Shown here piece by piece: positions 1 through 11,083 of a stretch of DNA of 64,000 bases. The notes under the pieces are model-generated. The model was given only the letters and a program-made list of their open reading frames with translations, made no database searches and was not told where the DNA came from. Made by a program: the position numbers and the translations under genes. Position 1 is the first letter of the stretch. Every line of letters starts with the position of its first letter. Source of the DNA: Phialocephala subalpina. Lineage: Eukaryota > Ascomycota > Leotiomycetes > Helotiales > Mollisiaceae. Where the stretch lies: NCBI GenBank assembly GCA_900073065.1, contig FJOG01000011.1, positions 822,882 through 886,881 on the forward strand, read 5' to 3'.

Positions 1-1148
1 AAACGACGAGTCAATTTTCACAACGTCAGTCATCCTTGTCTACTTTAGGCTTTACTATGTGTTTCATCCATAGTTGATCATATATACCAACCTTCCACGT
101 GAGCATTTCAAAGATCTCAGTTATCTCACAATATCAACATTTTTAGACCAAGAGTAAAGTTTTTTGCCATGTATTCCTTTATAGTCGGATGTCGGTCGAG
201 CTTCTCGAGCTTTCACCAACCATATTGCTTAATACAAGGATAAATATTATTGCATCTGCTCCACTCAAAGCACAGATCACCAGTTCATATTGCGTGTGGC
301 AGGGACGACATCTCGATTTAGACTCGTGCTGAGTCATCTACACCATCACCCCCTTTTCATCCGGGGTATCAGATCACGGGGATACGAATCAAAGCCACTA
401 TCACAAGCATTGTCTCAGTGGCCATCACGCTGTACTTCACGGCACACCCTCTAGACCAAATCGAGGCACATCTCACTTCATTCCAAGGACATTTCACGCT
501 CTCAACCAGTCACAACACCTCCTTGGAGCTCACAACAGCATGGAGAACACGTGAATTACTAAAACAAGCTACCCTGCCTCCTCCCAAGCCAGGAAATTCA
601 GAGATATTGCGCCAGAAGAAGAACACGCTTTCCCCAAAAGAGCAGGAAACGCTCCCAAAGCAGTAAGAAGCCGCCCAGAACAGGCAAGAGGGTCCTGTCA
701 TCCCCTCTCCACCGCACACCCTCCAGCACACGAACCAACCCGCCCTCTCCTGTCGATCCCCACAGAGACACCACAGAAACCAGGCACGAGCCGCCCCAGA
801 GCCCGTCCCGCGGCCCCGGCCACTGCCAGGGGACAGACGAGCGCACTGTGACTGGCATATGCAGGCTGGCCGGGCACTACTGCACTCGTCTGCGCCCACC
901 GCCGTGGAACCAGCTGTCCAATCATAAGTCATAACGTCGTAGCTTGCGAATCTGAATACGCGCGCTGTAAAGCAGCAGTGTGGGGTGAGCAAAGCGGGGA
1001 TTAGCCGCCCAGCACCACCGACCACACTGCCGGTAAGGAAAAGATATGTACATGGATGAAAGTAAATAAAAGGAGATGGCGACGGTGACAATAGACTTCC
1101 GCTTTTGGAAAAGGGGTATTTTTGGCGAAAGGAATAATGACGACGAGC
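1..1148. other. No supported gene
   Basis: I see no convincing gene here. Several ORFs of 60-190 codons exist on both strands, but they are low-complexity (Pro/Ser or Cys/Trp rich), lack recognisable motifs and have no credible splice partners. The stretch probably holds the 3' flank of KXD1 and intergenic DNA. Confidence 0.5.
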
Positions 1149-1875
1149 TTAGTATTCTGGTGATGGGTAGCGCGCGCGGGCTTGCTTGTACTCCTTGGGG
1201 TGTTTGCGCGAAGCCTTGGTCTTCATTGATCTGTTTAAACTGTCAGCGCGATTCTGGGGAGGCAATAGAGAGCATGTAGAGAGGTGTGGTCGTTGCGCTC
1301 CCCCCTGAGAGGGTCGCAGCAAGCGAGATTTGGCGAAATTGCGAAGACTTACGAAACGCGCTTTTGCGTGTATTCCAAATCTCTCTTCACCTCTCTCGCA
1401 TCCGCGTAGCCTTCAGCTAATCTAGCTCTTGACTTCGCAAGTCGCTGTTGTGCCAAAGCTTGCAAATCCATGAGTTCGCGTTGCTTGGCATTTAATAAAC
1501 CTGATCTATGAAATTGTCAGCTAGTGAATGTGATCGCAAGGAGCAGAAAACTTACGTTTGCGCTTGAACAGCCAAAGTGCGATCGAGAGGAAGAGGATCG
1601 AATGCGCTCTGGAAGCGATCTTGCATGTACTCTTGCATATCTACGCCATTGGCGGAAGATGTGCTGTCGTACTCGCTTGAGCTTCCGGCGTAACTGCTGG
1701 AAGTCGCAGAGTAGGCAGAGTGGCCGTAAGTTCCAGATCCGGTAGTGACAGATTCTGGAGCCTCAGGAGGAGAGACTGCGTAGCCATGAGTGGCAGGAGC
1801 ATATGCGTATTGCTGTTTGTGAGGAACAGCGATGGGGAGGGAAGTGGTCTGGTAGTAAGATGTCTGGTATGCCAT
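1149..1875 (-). CDS. KXD1: BLOC-1 subunit KXD1 (KxDL protein), 3 exons
   Basis: The predicted product is a 184-aa protein of the KxDL family, a subunit of the BLOC-1 complex that acts in endosome maturation and endolysosomal sorting. Exons read on the minus strand are 1875-1556, 1505-1353 and 1230-1149. The frame is kept through introns with GTAAG donors and ATAG and AACAG acceptors. Residues 1-95 are a Tyr/Ser/Ala-rich disordered region. Residues 108-180 form a helical region containing the signature K-x-D-L as KRDL at 147-150, followed by a basic stretch and a Lys-His-Pro-Lys-Glu-Tyr segment that matches the usual end of the KxDL domain. The gene has its own long 5' flank (1876-2160) and no operon-like neighbour. 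I am confident of the family; the role in this fungus is inferred from yeast and animal homologs. Confidence 0.8.
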
Positions 1876-3378
1876 TGTGAAAGATGAAGTAATCCCAAGT
1901 GGCGAAGAAGCTGGTGGTAGTAAAGAAGTGTAGTGAGGTGAAGAGTAGTGTGGTGATGTGTGGGAGTAAGAGTGAAGTAACTGTATGAGTATGTGTTTGT
2001 GTTAAGGTGAAGTGATGTTTGACTTGTGAGACAAGGTGTTTGTAAGGCAGTGAGGTCTGAGAGTGTGCAAACGGATGGAAAGGAAAGAGAAAGGAAAACT
2101 TGCCAAAAGGTCTCTGGACCTCCCTTTTATACCCGTGGAGAGTCCTCCTCGCTAGAGCAACTGCCAACCATCGAGGAGAATCGGGGGGAATGGTCTTGAC
2201 CCCTTCGTTCAGACTCCGTATCTATGACCCCGCTCGAGGAGCATGAAGATAGGCTGATCGTTCTTGGTCTTTCTGACTAGCTCCATGCCACCAACGTCTC
2301 CGATCCGCGCTCCCGTCCTCTTACGTTTGTCCCGAGCCCTCCCAAGCTTGGAGAGGTATCGACGATGGGGTGATCCCTGGAGTTCTGGCTTACGCAGCCG
2401 GCGCGGATTGGTCTGGACCAGAGTTTCTATTGCTCAGAGATAGCCGTCATACCATTTCATGTGCCGAAGTTGAACGGTATTGGTGGATAGGAGAGGAGGG
2501 GAGAGAAATCTTCATAGTTTGGATTTTTCAAGGCACTACGCCGTCTGTCAGGTAAACGAAGAAGCGCGCTGACCCTAGTGCGGGGCAAAAGCAGCGTTGA
2601 GACATGGCCGTAAGGCAGAGTGGGCTTGTGGAGGGCAAGAGAGGAAGCTGGATGGCTAAAGGGAAAGCAGGAGAAGTTGTGGTTGTTCATTAGGCAGAGA
2701 TGCGTCTCGAGGTTCGAGATGTGTTGGCATACATGTCTTCACTCGGTCAAAAAAAATCCACCCTGGTACGTGGATCGTCATTGGGCGTCGAGCCACCCTA
2801 CGAACAACACAATTGCCATAAATGAGCTAGTCGGTATAGTAAACGATCACAGGACGGCGTTGTAATGCGGGCGAAGGCTGAGCATATTCAAACCATCAGA
2901 TAAAAGGCCAAAAGTCTATGAAATTAGTAGGATTTTTCTAGAACGTCCATAGGGCAGGAAGCCCTTTTCATCCGTTTAATTTCTCCAGATGGCTCGAGAA
3001 TCTGCAGCCGCAGCCAGGAATGCCCCAGCTGACAGAGGCGATTTCAACGGTGCGCAGCCGAAGGTTTGTCGCAGGGCTGGATCAGTGGTTGACTCGTGGA
3101 CCAATGGAGGGGCAGATGAGGCAAAATGTTGCCGTTGTCGAAGATCAGAAGCAGAGTGGGCAGCTTTTGGCTCCGAGACCATACGGTAAGCAGTTCGGAT
3201 CAATCTGATGCACGACCAGCGAATCTCCACATGCTTCCGCAGGTTGCATTACCTAGAAAGTTCTAACTAGGAAGAGAAATTATTGTATTCCATTCAGCCT
3301 TCATGCACGCTACCCGTGCCACCAAACGCCTGCCTTTCCTGTAATTTCTATATTCGGGGAGATTGGTCCATGTACAAT
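1876..3378. other. Intergenic region between KXD1 and DGK1
   Basis: No gene is supported. The first 250 bp are the 5' flank of KXD1 and carry repeated GTGT/GAAG runs typical of a fungal promoter or 5'UTR. Short ORFs around 2370-2865 and 2976-3230 overlap each other in different frames and show no domain or splice structure. DGK1 ends at the right edge. Confidence 0.5.
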
Positions 3379-4551
3379 CTAGCCAAAAAACTTTAAGAAA
3401 CCCCACATCCCAATGCCACTGAGTACCGGTATCGTCAAGTTGTCGTCCCATCCGAATATATCAACGAGTTCGCTCGCCGATGCCACAAACCCAGTCCAAA
3501 TAGACATTACTCCCAAAGCCAGACCTCCGCCGATGCTTGCCTGAGCCTTAGTCAGACCGATCACATCTCGAATCGAATCTGGTAGCGACAGAGTCCCGGT
3601 AAACATGAAGGGAAAACTGATGTCGCCTGCGAAAGGACCTGTTCGGGGTGCTAGCCAGCCCCAGAAGTACAACGCAGTGATCACTCCAACGACAAATGCG
3701 CCGAGTGAGCCCGCCAACGACTTTCCACGTCTGATACGAGGTGTGTATCGTCCATAAGCCCGTCCGAAGGTGCTTGCAGCTGTATCACACCAGCTAAGCA
3801 GAAGCACTCCCATGACCGCCACATCCTTGGGAAAGAATGACAAAACTATCCAAGCTCCCAGCAAATACCAGATGACCCCATTCCACCCATCATACTCGGT
3901 TTCCCGCATAAGCGCACCGAGCACACGAACGTAAAATCGATTGAAGGATGGATATTGGTGTCGTGCAACATCGACCGCGGTAATGGGAACGAGGGCAGTC
4001 ATCAAATGTGGGGGAATCGCGCTGGTCTGAACTCCGGACACATATAGCCAGATAACGAAAAACCCAATAGACACGTGCAGCGCTTTCCGAGGCACCTCGT
4101 GCTTATGGATAAAGATTCTGAATTGTCTGTGGATTGGAATCAGACCAAGTGGGCTGGGACTCCGGCTGATATCTCTCCAACTCCAACCCGAACCGCTGGC
4201 ACTGTCTGGTGAAAGGTGACCGTTGGTGGCCTTGCCATTTGCAACCGCTTTTGGCTCAGGCGTAGCTTCCTCTTTGGCTGTCGTCTTTGTGGTGGAGAGA
4301 GCTGACGGTTTCCGTGTTCTCATCGGACTTCTACTCTTGGGTCTCGCTCTCCTCAACTCTGCGTTAACTTCCTCATCCTCATCTATCTCCTCGCTGATAG
4401 CAGTCTGCGCGATCTCGGCTTGCTTCTTCCTCGCAGATCTGGTCATAGGGCCGAAATATCCATCTTGCGATTCGCGCGTCTCGGAAGGTGTCGGTGAAGG
4501 GCTGATGACTCTCGGAGTCGCCGGAATTGGATTTGAAGAATTTCGTGACAT
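3379..4551 (-). CDS. DGK1: CTP-dependent diacylglycerol kinase
   Basis: This single-exon gene predicts a 390-aa ER/nuclear-envelope membrane enzyme that uses CTP to phosphorylate diacylglycerol to phosphatidate, balancing lipid storage against membrane synthesis. Residues 1-150 are Ser/Pro/Arg/Lys-rich and disordered. The rest is the hydrophobic cytidylyltransferase-type domain, with at least six membrane segments. It contains a Glu-x-x-Arg-Lys-x-x-His motif near the start of the domain (EVPRKALHV), as in yeast Dgk1, then a DTAASTFGRAYGRY segment and a Gly-Lys-Ser/Gly-Ser-Leu stretch. The reading frame extends upstream to 4785, but the internal ATG at 4551 gives the typical start (Met-Ser-Arg-Asn) and avoids a tail with no family resemblance. 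Dolichol kinase (SEC59) is a relative, but the length and motif spacing favour DGK1. Confidence 0.82.
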   Translation of the reverse strand: MSRNSSNPIPATPRVISPSPTPSETRESQDGYFGPMTRSARKKQAEIAQTAISEEIDEDEEVNAELRRARPKSRSPMRTRKPSALSTTKTTAKEEATPEPKAVANGKATNGHLSPDSASGSGWSWRDISRSPSPLGLIPIHRQFRIFIHKHEVPRKALHVSIGFFVIWLYVSGVQTSAIPPHLMTALVPITAVDVARHQYPSFNRFYVRVLGALMRETEYDGWNGVIWYLLGAWIVLSFFPKDVAVMGVLLLSWCDTAASTFGRAYGRYTPRIRRGKSLAGSLGAFVVGVITALYFWGWLAPRTGPFAGDISFPFMFTGTLSLPDSIRDVIGLTKAQASIGGGLALGVMSIWTGFVASASELVDIFGWDDNLTIPVLSGIGMWGFLKFFG

Positions 4552-5275
4552 CGTGAATGGTGGTAGAAGTGGTTGTCTAATAACGCCCGTAAAATATCCC
4601 ACGATATCAGGGACTTTGAGAAGCCAGAAGTTGGAGGAGTGGAGATGTTTATCTTTTCGTGAAGCTCGCGTCGTGAAAGGAAAGGAGTGGAAGAAGGCTA
4701 TCGAGTCCAGTGAAGAGAAATGCGCGGACAGCGCTGCATGATTAGAGGAAGATATGGTGACCTGCGTTGCGCCGTGATGTGGCACGCAGGACTGGCAATA
4801 TGGGGGTGGTGAATGGCGAAGAGAGGAAAGGTTTTAGATGAGAGCAAGGAAAGTTGTTATCTTGACTAAGCAGACAGGCTTCAATGTCACATGTGAGAGG
4901 TCGGCCAGGTAAATTTGGCATTTAGCACAGCAGGCAATGAAAACGAAATATTTTTTGTCTCGCTTTTATCAGTGTAGAGGAATGTAAATAAAGACAAGCT
5001 AGAAGTACAGTGTTTGATACAAGAATCCAAGCAGTGGGCATTTCTTCAGCTGCTGGCTGACGAAAAATCCGAGGTGCCATCGGGCGAGGCTAGCACTTCT
5101 TATCGATAAGCAAGACCCCGGCTGGTGATATAATTTTTTGCTACCATTTCAAGACCGCCATTCTCCTCAAAAGGTTTGGCATCAAGCATTTGCGAGCCCT
5201 CATCGAGCAATCATCAGAGCTTGAGGTTCTGACCAGAATGCAAGACCATAACAGACAATCATAATCATTACCAAC
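4552..5275. promoter_or_regulatory. Shared upstream region of DGK1 and SPB4
   Basis: This 724-bp gap separates two divergently transcribed genes and must hold both promoters. It contains A/T-rich stretches (about 4960-5010 and 5130-5145). I could not assign a specific factor site. The ORF that extends DGK1 to 4785 and its antisense shadow are considered non-coding. Confidence 0.4.
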
Positions 5276-7190
5276 ATGGCTCCGGATGCTGCTACCAAAA
5301 AGGATCCCAGAGCTTGGGATGCCTTAACCCCTCCTTTGGCAGAATGGATTCTCGATGCGATCAGAGCAATGGGCTTTGGCAAAATGACTCCTGTCCAAGC
5401 CTCAACGATACCTTTGTTTATGGGCAACAAAGATGTTGTGGTCGAGGTACAATGCCTCGCTTTCGTGTGCTTGATCTGTTACTGACAGAGTATAGGCGGT
5501 CACTGGTAGTGGGAAAACACTTGCTTTCTTGATCCCTGTTGTTGAAAAGCTACTGCGACTAGAAGAGCCCATCAAGAAGCATCATGTTGGCGCAATCATT
5601 GTTTCCCCGACTCGAGAACTTGCGACGCAGATACACTCTGTCCTACTGTCGCTACTGGCCTTTCATGAACCGTCGTCCCAAGCATTGAAACCATCAGAAG
5701 ATGGCGATACGAAGCGATCAACGTCGATTCTTACCGTCCTCCCTCAGCTCCTGCTTGGTGGCACGACCACCCCGGCACAAGACCTTAGCAGATTTCTAAA
5801 GAATAGCCCGAATCTCCTAATATCTACTCCTGGAAGATTATTGGAGCTTCTGACATCTCCGCATGTTCACTGCCCTCAGTCCTCTTTCGAAGTGCTTGTC
5901 CTAGACGAAGCCGATAGATTATTGGATCTTGGATTTAAGGATGGTCTACAAAAAATACTTGGCCGTCTACCCAAACAGAGAAGGACGGGCTTATTCAGTG
6001 CGAGTGTCAGCGAGGCTGTTGGCGAGATTGTCCGTGTTGGTCTGAGGAATCCAGTCAAGATTGCGGTGAAGGTTAGAGGTGCATCTGGAGATGACAAGAG
6101 GACACCAGCAAGTCTGCAAATGTCATATTTGCTGACTCCGCCAACACACAAGTTTCCGACTCTGATATCGTTACTATCGAAATTGGACCCTACGCCTCAG
6201 AAGAGTATTATATACCTGTCGACTTGCGCCGCGGTCGATTACTTCCAGCACATACTCTCCGCTATCCTCCCCGACAAGTTCACTTTAATCCCTCTTCATG
6301 GAAAACACCCGCCAAATGTTCGACAGAAGAACTTCGCAAAATACATTAGCGCTGTCAGCCCTACGATTCTCCTCACGACAGATGTTGCAGCGCGAGGTCT
6401 TGATATTCCACAGGTCGACTTGGTCGTGCAAATCGATCCACCGTCTGATCCCAAAGTTTTCATTCATCGATGCGGACGTGCAGGTCGAGCGGGGAGGAAA
6501 GGACTGAGCGTTATCTTCCTTCAACCTGGTCGAGAGGAAGACTACATCCCATTCCTCGAAATTAGAAAGACTCCGATTGCTCTTCTAAAGAAGCCCGCAA
6601 TCTCGATCACGGATGAAGAGGCTAAGCCTGTTATTGCCACAATGCGGAAAGAAGTACTGGCCGATCGCGCACTATATGACAAGGGCCAACGAGCATTTGT
6701 GAGCTGGGTTAGATCATACTCGAAACATACAGCAAGCAGTATATTTCGAGTCGCAGACTTAGACTGGACCGAGCTCGGCAATGCATGGGGTCTCATTCGT
6801 TTACCAAAGATGCCTGAGCTTAAGAAGTGGGAAGGCGACAAAAGTCTAGGCGTCAAGGTAGACCTGACGGAATACGCCTACAAAGACAAAGCTCGCGAAA
6901 AAGCAAGAAGGATAGCGATGGAGGAAGAGAAGACGAAGGCTCCTTACGTACCAAGCGAAGAACAGGTGAAGAAGAGGAAGGAGAGAGAGGCATGGAGTCA
7001 CAAGCATGATCAACAAGATGAGAAAGAGGCTAGACGAGAAAAGAAGAGGAGGAAGAAGGAGGCAGAACGATTGGCGGTCATGAGTGAGGAGGAGAAGGTC
7101 AAGGAGAGGGAATTGCAGGATCTGATTGCACAAGTCAAGGCAAAGAAGCTGGCTGATGATGAGGACGAGTTCAAGGGCTTTGATGACTAG
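5276..7190 (+). CDS. SPB4: ATP-dependent rRNA helicase SPB4 (DEAD-box)
   Basis: Two exons (5276-5446 and 5496-7190) encode a 621-aa DEAD-box RNA helicase of the Spb4/DDX55 group, needed for 27S pre-rRNA processing in nucleolar pre-60S particles. Motifs run in order: Q motif within residues 14-46, Walker A AVTGSGKT at 58-65, which starts exactly at the splice junction, PTRELA at 95-100, TPGRL, DEAD at 194-197, SAS in place of the usual SAT for motif III, and then [10 protein letters not shown] and [13 protein letters not shown] in the second RecA lobe. The C-terminal domain contains the Spb4-type [12 protein letters not shown] segment, followed by a long Lys/Glu/Arg-rich tail. The 49-bp intron has a GTACAA donor and TATAG acceptor. 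Length and tail composition fit the family. Confidence 0.92.
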
Positions 7191-7383
7191 ATGATGTCTG
7201 AAGCACCTCGAGAGAAATCACAATCGTGGTACAAGATGTTTCAAACTCTTTTCTAATTTGTGCCCTCTGTGAATTGTAAGTGTTTGATAGAATGCGAACC
7301 ATCATGTGGTCATTTTGACTGATCAATTTGTAGTTTCACACACGCACCCGTTCATCTCCCTCACTTCAATTCAAATTCGAGCC

Positions 7384-8331
7384 TCACTTACTCTCCACCT
7401 TCCCAATCGCACCCAAACTCCCCAAAGCCTGACATGCCTCCTCCCAAGCCTTATCTTCGGGATACAACTCACTCCTCAAATACGCCACCGTCATCCTCCT
7501 CACCACCTCCACCATCTCAACACTCTCATCCGTCGTCTCCCCCGCATCCCACCCCGCAATACCCCCCAACCCATGCTCACCCCCACTCAAGCTCAACAAA
7601 CTCTTCTTCCCCTCACTCAAAAAATAAGGATCAGCATGCCAATCCGCTCCTCTCTCCGTAAAATGCGCCGAGATATCATTATCGCCCACCACCATCAAAG
7701 CCGGTGTTCTCATCTCAGTAAAAATAGGACCCCATAGAGCGGAGTAAGCGGGGTTGGATTTAGCAGCTGCATGTAGACTTTCACCGCTACCGGCAGGAGC
7801 GAGCAGGATGCCGGTTTTGATTCTTGGCTCAACCATTGACACGACTTTTCCGTCGATGGGATCCTTGAGTTGAGCACCGAGAAGCATTCCAGCTGTATGA
7901 GCACCCAACGAATGTCCCGCTACAGCAATACGAGACTTATCGATCCGTCCTCTGAGACCGGGAAATTCATTCTCGATGAAATCAAGCTTGTCGATGATGA
8001 GTTTCATATCCTCGACTCTAGAACGCCAGAACAGAGGTGCTTCAGGGTAAGTCTTCGGATCAAGACTTAAGGATTTGGAGGAAAGATGAGTGGGTTGGAT
8101 GACAACGAAGCCGTGGGAAGCCCAGAAGGTTGCAAGTGGGCCGTTGGAGCGGCCATGGCCGTGGGAGAGGAGGATGATTGGGAGTCTGGTGCCTGTGGTA
8201 GGAGCAGAGACTTTCAGGTGGAGGTCAACGGGGCGTCCTGGGGATGGCAGGACGATTGGGGCGAGGGTGAGGAAGGGAGTTGGCGTGAAGACTGGGAGGT
8301 CTTTTGCTTGACCGATTAAAGCGTGGTCCAT
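7384..8331 (-). CDS. Alpha/beta hydrolase (dienelactone/PAF-acetylhydrolase-like)
   Basis: A single exon encodes a 315-aa cytosolic alpha/beta hydrolase with no signal peptide. An SHGHGRSNG segment (about residues 56-64) forms the oxyanion region. The nucleophile elbow is GHSLG with Ser at 141. A likely acid is in VVGDNDISA and the catalytic His is in SGGEHGLGG. This arrangement resembles predicted dienelactone hydrolases and chlorophyllase/PAF-acetylhydrolase-like enzymes, so ester hydrolysis is likely, but the substrate cannot be told. The gene is convergent with SPB4, about 190 bp beyond its stop. The ATG at 8331 is the first in frame and lies just before the conserved N-terminal strand. 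Confidence 0.8.
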   Translation of the reverse strand: MDHALIGQAKDLPVFTPTPFLTLAPIVLPSPGRPVDLHLKVSAPTTGTRLPIILLSHGHGRSNGPLATFWASHGFVVIQPTHLSSKSLSLDPKTYPEAPLFWRSRVEDMKLIIDKLDFIENEFPGLRGRIDKSRIAVAGHSLGAHTAGMLLGAQLKDPIDGKVVSMVEPRIKTGILLAPAGSGESLHAAAKSNPAYSALWGPIFTEMRTPALMVVGDNDISAHFTERGADWHADPYFLSEGKKSLLSLSGGEHGLGGIAGWDAGETTDESVEMVEVVRRMTVAYLRSELYPEDKAWEEACQALGSLGAIGKVESK

Positions 8332-9050
8332 GGTTGCTTGATTTTGATTTTGATGTTGAGATTTGGTTGAGGAGGAGAATGGATTGAAGAGTGTAGAGAC
8401 ATATTCGTACGAGTCCCCATGGCTTTATACGCAAAAGGGTTCTGCAAATGTCAGTCAAGTTGTCCTTGTGTATGCTAATTATATACATCGCTGATTGGTT
8501 GAATCAATGATTCTAGTCTCTATTTGGAGAAACCCACGAGCATCCAAAATCGGAGTCCGCTTATGATGTGGCTAACTCCTTCCTTAATCCCGTCTCCAAA
8601 AAGTCCGAGATGCTTGTCCGACTTGAAGGCCAAAATCCGGCAGGCATCGATACAAGATGATTTCTAATTGCCGATAATTGGACATGCTTGTAGTGAGGAA
8701 TTGAGAGGTTCAGAAGCAGAAGATCTGTCATGTATCAGGTGAAAGCCATATGAGATGTGCTTACGACGAACAACTAAATCAAAGCGTAATTGGCGACAAA
8801 TTAGTGAGATACCTTGAGCCAAATTATGTACCTTCAGAAAGACATTGCCCTATCCAATGTTGGGTTCATGTTTTGATATTTCCCGAGGTCAACACCCATA
8901 TCTTGAAGATGGAAGGATATCCTGTGAATGTTGTCCACATTGCTTCGAAGTCGTTTCCATCTCCATTCATCTTGTCCAGTATGCTTCCGTGCGGTACATG
9001 TACTGTACATCATCGCTCTCTTATTGATATACCTCCAATATCAAGTGTCT
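8332..9050. other. Intergenic region, no gene seen
   Basis: Upstream flank of the hydrolase and 3' flank of the gene ending at 9051. Small overlapping ORFs between 8750 and 9151 on the plus strand share no family features and run antisense into the neighbouring gene. Confidence 0.5.
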
Positions 9051-10097
9051 TCACCATCTCTCCCTCCTATGCCTGTCTTTCGTCTCCAGCCAACTGCCCA
9101 CCGATTGCATATTCCTCTCTGCTTCTAACTTTTCCCACGGATTCTCATTGAAGCCCGGATCATAATATTCCATATACCACAATGGATTCCTCTCCCCTAT
9201 GTGGCTAGGCCTCGAACTCGCTACACTTGCCGCATCACTGAAACCTCCCCTCCCTCTCCCACCTCTAGATCCACCTCTAGAAGAACCTTGCGATTGATTA
9301 AATCCTGGATGGATGAAGTCTGGTTGATGTGGTGAATCCATTAGAGGAGCTAGCGGATTGTATTCCTCTGGTATGGCCTGTCGAGGTTCTGCCTCTATAC
9401 TAGCCAGCAAAGCATCGATTCGCGCCTGCATTTCCAAAGCATCTAGGTCTGGTGGCGGCGCAACTTCGATAGGAGGAGCTTCGCTTGTATCTAAGTAGGC
9501 GGGTCCAGCTTCCTCATACTCGTCACCCACATCAATCTCATCTTCGTTGCCGCCATTCACAACAGCCTTTCGAATGGGTAGGCCCTGCTTGTCCGTGCTA
9601 CCTGGTCTGCGATTGTCTAACGGATTCTCATCGCCGTCGCCAGCAATTCCCTTTCTGTTCTGTCCGTCGCCATTAACCACTTCGTAGTCTTCGTCGGGCA
9701 CCGCTGTAGGCGTTGGAAGATTGAGCTTTTGTCTTTGCGCCACAAGTCTCGCAGCTCCTGCCGGATCAGGAGGGTCAATCCTCTCAATAGGTACACCTCC
9801 ATCCTCCTCATCCTCATCGTCTAGATTGATCTCGTCATTCGTTGCCTCATTTGGTAGCGCGCTCTTCTTCTCAGTCCCAAATTGCCTTATTTTACCTAAC
9901 GGCATTGTATTTCCACCACTCCCTGTCCCTTTCTTGCCTCCGCGGTCGACTTTCTCTAATTCCTGGCCTTCAACAAATGCGTCTGTTGTCGCATTGAATT
10001 TGCGCTTTTTTGCTGGTGGTTTGTGAGAGCCGAAGGAGGAGAAACCCATTGCTGCGGCCATGGCGGAGGCGTTGTCATCTAAGTCGTCGAAGTCCAT
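9051..10097 (-). CDS. Conserved protein of unknown function, acidic, disordered
   Basis: The predicted 348-aa protein is encoded by one exon. I do not recognise its function. It starts with a short acidic/hydrophobic segment (Met-Asp-Phe-Asp-Asp-Leu-Asp-Asp), has a basic Pro-Ala-Lys-Lys-Arg-Lys patch that could be a nuclear localisation signal, then long Asp/Glu-rich disorder, an Arg-Gly-Gly stretch (RGGSRGGRGRGG) typical of RNA-binding proteins, and an ordered-looking C-terminus with a WYMEYYDPGFNENPWEKLE segment and a basic end. The open frame continues to 10226, but the ATG at 10097 is better because the extension is low complexity. RGG and NLS-like patches suggest a nuclear RNA-related role; this is inference only. 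Confidence 0.72.
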   Translation of the reverse strand: MDFDDLDDNASAMAAAMGFSSFGSHKPPAKKRKFNATTDAFVEGQELEKVDRGGKKGTGSGGNTMPLGKIRQFGTEKKSALPNEATNDEINLDDEDEEDGGVPIERIDPPDPAGAARLVAQRQKLNLPTPTAVPDEDYEVVNGDGQNRKGIAGDGDENPLDNRRPGSTDKQGLPIRKAVVNGGNEDEIDVGDEYEEAGPAYLDTSEAPPIEVAPPPDLDALEMQARIDALLASIEAEPRQAIPEEYNPLAPLMDSPHQPDFIHPGFNQSQGSSRGGSRGGRGRGGFSDAASVASSRPSHIGERNPLWYMEYYDPGFNENPWEKLEAERNMQSVGSWLETKDRHRRERW

Positions 10098-10688
10098 TGC
10101 GTTTGCGATTTCTGAGGGAGGGAGATGTTGTGATGAGCGTGTTGGAGGGAGTTGACGAGGCGCACTCAATGGAAGAGAGGCTAAAATAGACAGAGGCTTG
10201 TCCAGATTGGGAATGGTATGTACCACATCTCCTTCAACCTCTAGCTTTGTGTTCCGCCTTTATAACCTTGGAACAATTCATTTCTTTCTCTCTTTCCTAT
10301 AATTGTATGAATCTCAAGCACTTTGGCGACGCATCAAGTGCTGCAACTCATCGTAAAGTTTACAATATCCCAAAATGTAAAATTTTCTGCTTCAAAAAGC
10401 AGCCCAACCTCGGACAAGAGCAGAGATCTATGATGAATCGAACGCTCGAAGTTCTAGGCCTGCCTGAAAAGCGTCAAGTTGCAGGAGCCCTCACAAATCG
10501 ATGAGGCTACGTAAGTGCAACCTTGCCCGTTGCTTCGCCGCAATCATGCACCTTTCAAACCAGGCAACGTCGACTCATCCTCTTTTACCTTCGCCCAAGC
10601 ATCGTGTACAGACAGCTCATTCTCTACCAATATCATACTCTCGGACCCAAAAACGGTCATAAAGTCACACTTAGCCCCAGTTGGCATT
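10098..10688. promoter_or_regulatory. Shared upstream region of the 9051 gene and the PAH gene
   Basis: About 590 bp between two divergent genes. An in-frame extension of the PAH gene upstream to 10515 is open but shows no domain, so it is treated as 5'UTR. No specific site could be assigned. Confidence 0.35.
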
Positions 10689-11083
10689 ATGAAGAACTCA
10701 AACCCGGATATAAAGCCAAGTTTTGATCAAGCATTAACCTACCTCGACTTGGTCGTGGTACGTCTTCCCCGATGCTAAGCGTCTTATACTCAATACTTCT
10801 ATCTCTTTCTTCAAATGAGCTATCACTGACATTTGAACAGCAAAATTCTCCCGAGAAGTATCAGCAATTCCTGACTATTATGCGCGGCTACCAAGCCAAT
10901 CCAACAACACCAGCCAACGAGGTTTACGATCAAGTCAAACTTCTCTTTGCGGATAAGACTAGCCTTATCGAGGGCTTCAAGAACTTTATGCCTGCGAAGC
11001 CGCTCCAAGAGTCTGGCGAGGCTTATAAGAGCGAAGAGGAAGTGAGGATGGTAACTAAGGTGCTGGAGAAGAGCAAGCTTTGA
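10689..11083 (+). CDS. Stand-alone paired amphipathic helix (PAH) protein
   Basis: Two exons (10689-10757 and 10841-11083) encode a 103-aa protein that is almost entirely one PAH domain, the fold Sin3 uses to bind repressor peptides. The first exon gives the start of helix 1 (FDQALTYLDLVV). The second gives QNSPEKYQQFLTIMRGY, then a Val-x-x-Leu-Phe-Ala segment and LIEGFKNFMP, which match the order of helices 2-4 in Sin3 PAH repeats. The intron has a GTACGT donor, a CTGAC branch site and an ACAG acceptor. No HDAC-interaction region is present, so it cannot be a Sin3 itself. It could compete with or bridge Sin3 partners, which is inference. An upstream in-frame ATG at 10515 would add 58 residues of unclear value. 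Confidence 0.75.

Noticed and set aside
510..1091. 193-codon ORF on the minus strand
   Set aside because: Cys/Trp/Ser-rich unordered translation, no motif or splice structure, antisense-type composition.
4223..4741. 172-codon plus-strand ORF with apparent membrane helices
   Set aside because: It is the antisense shadow of the disordered N-terminus of DGK1, which has the better evidence.
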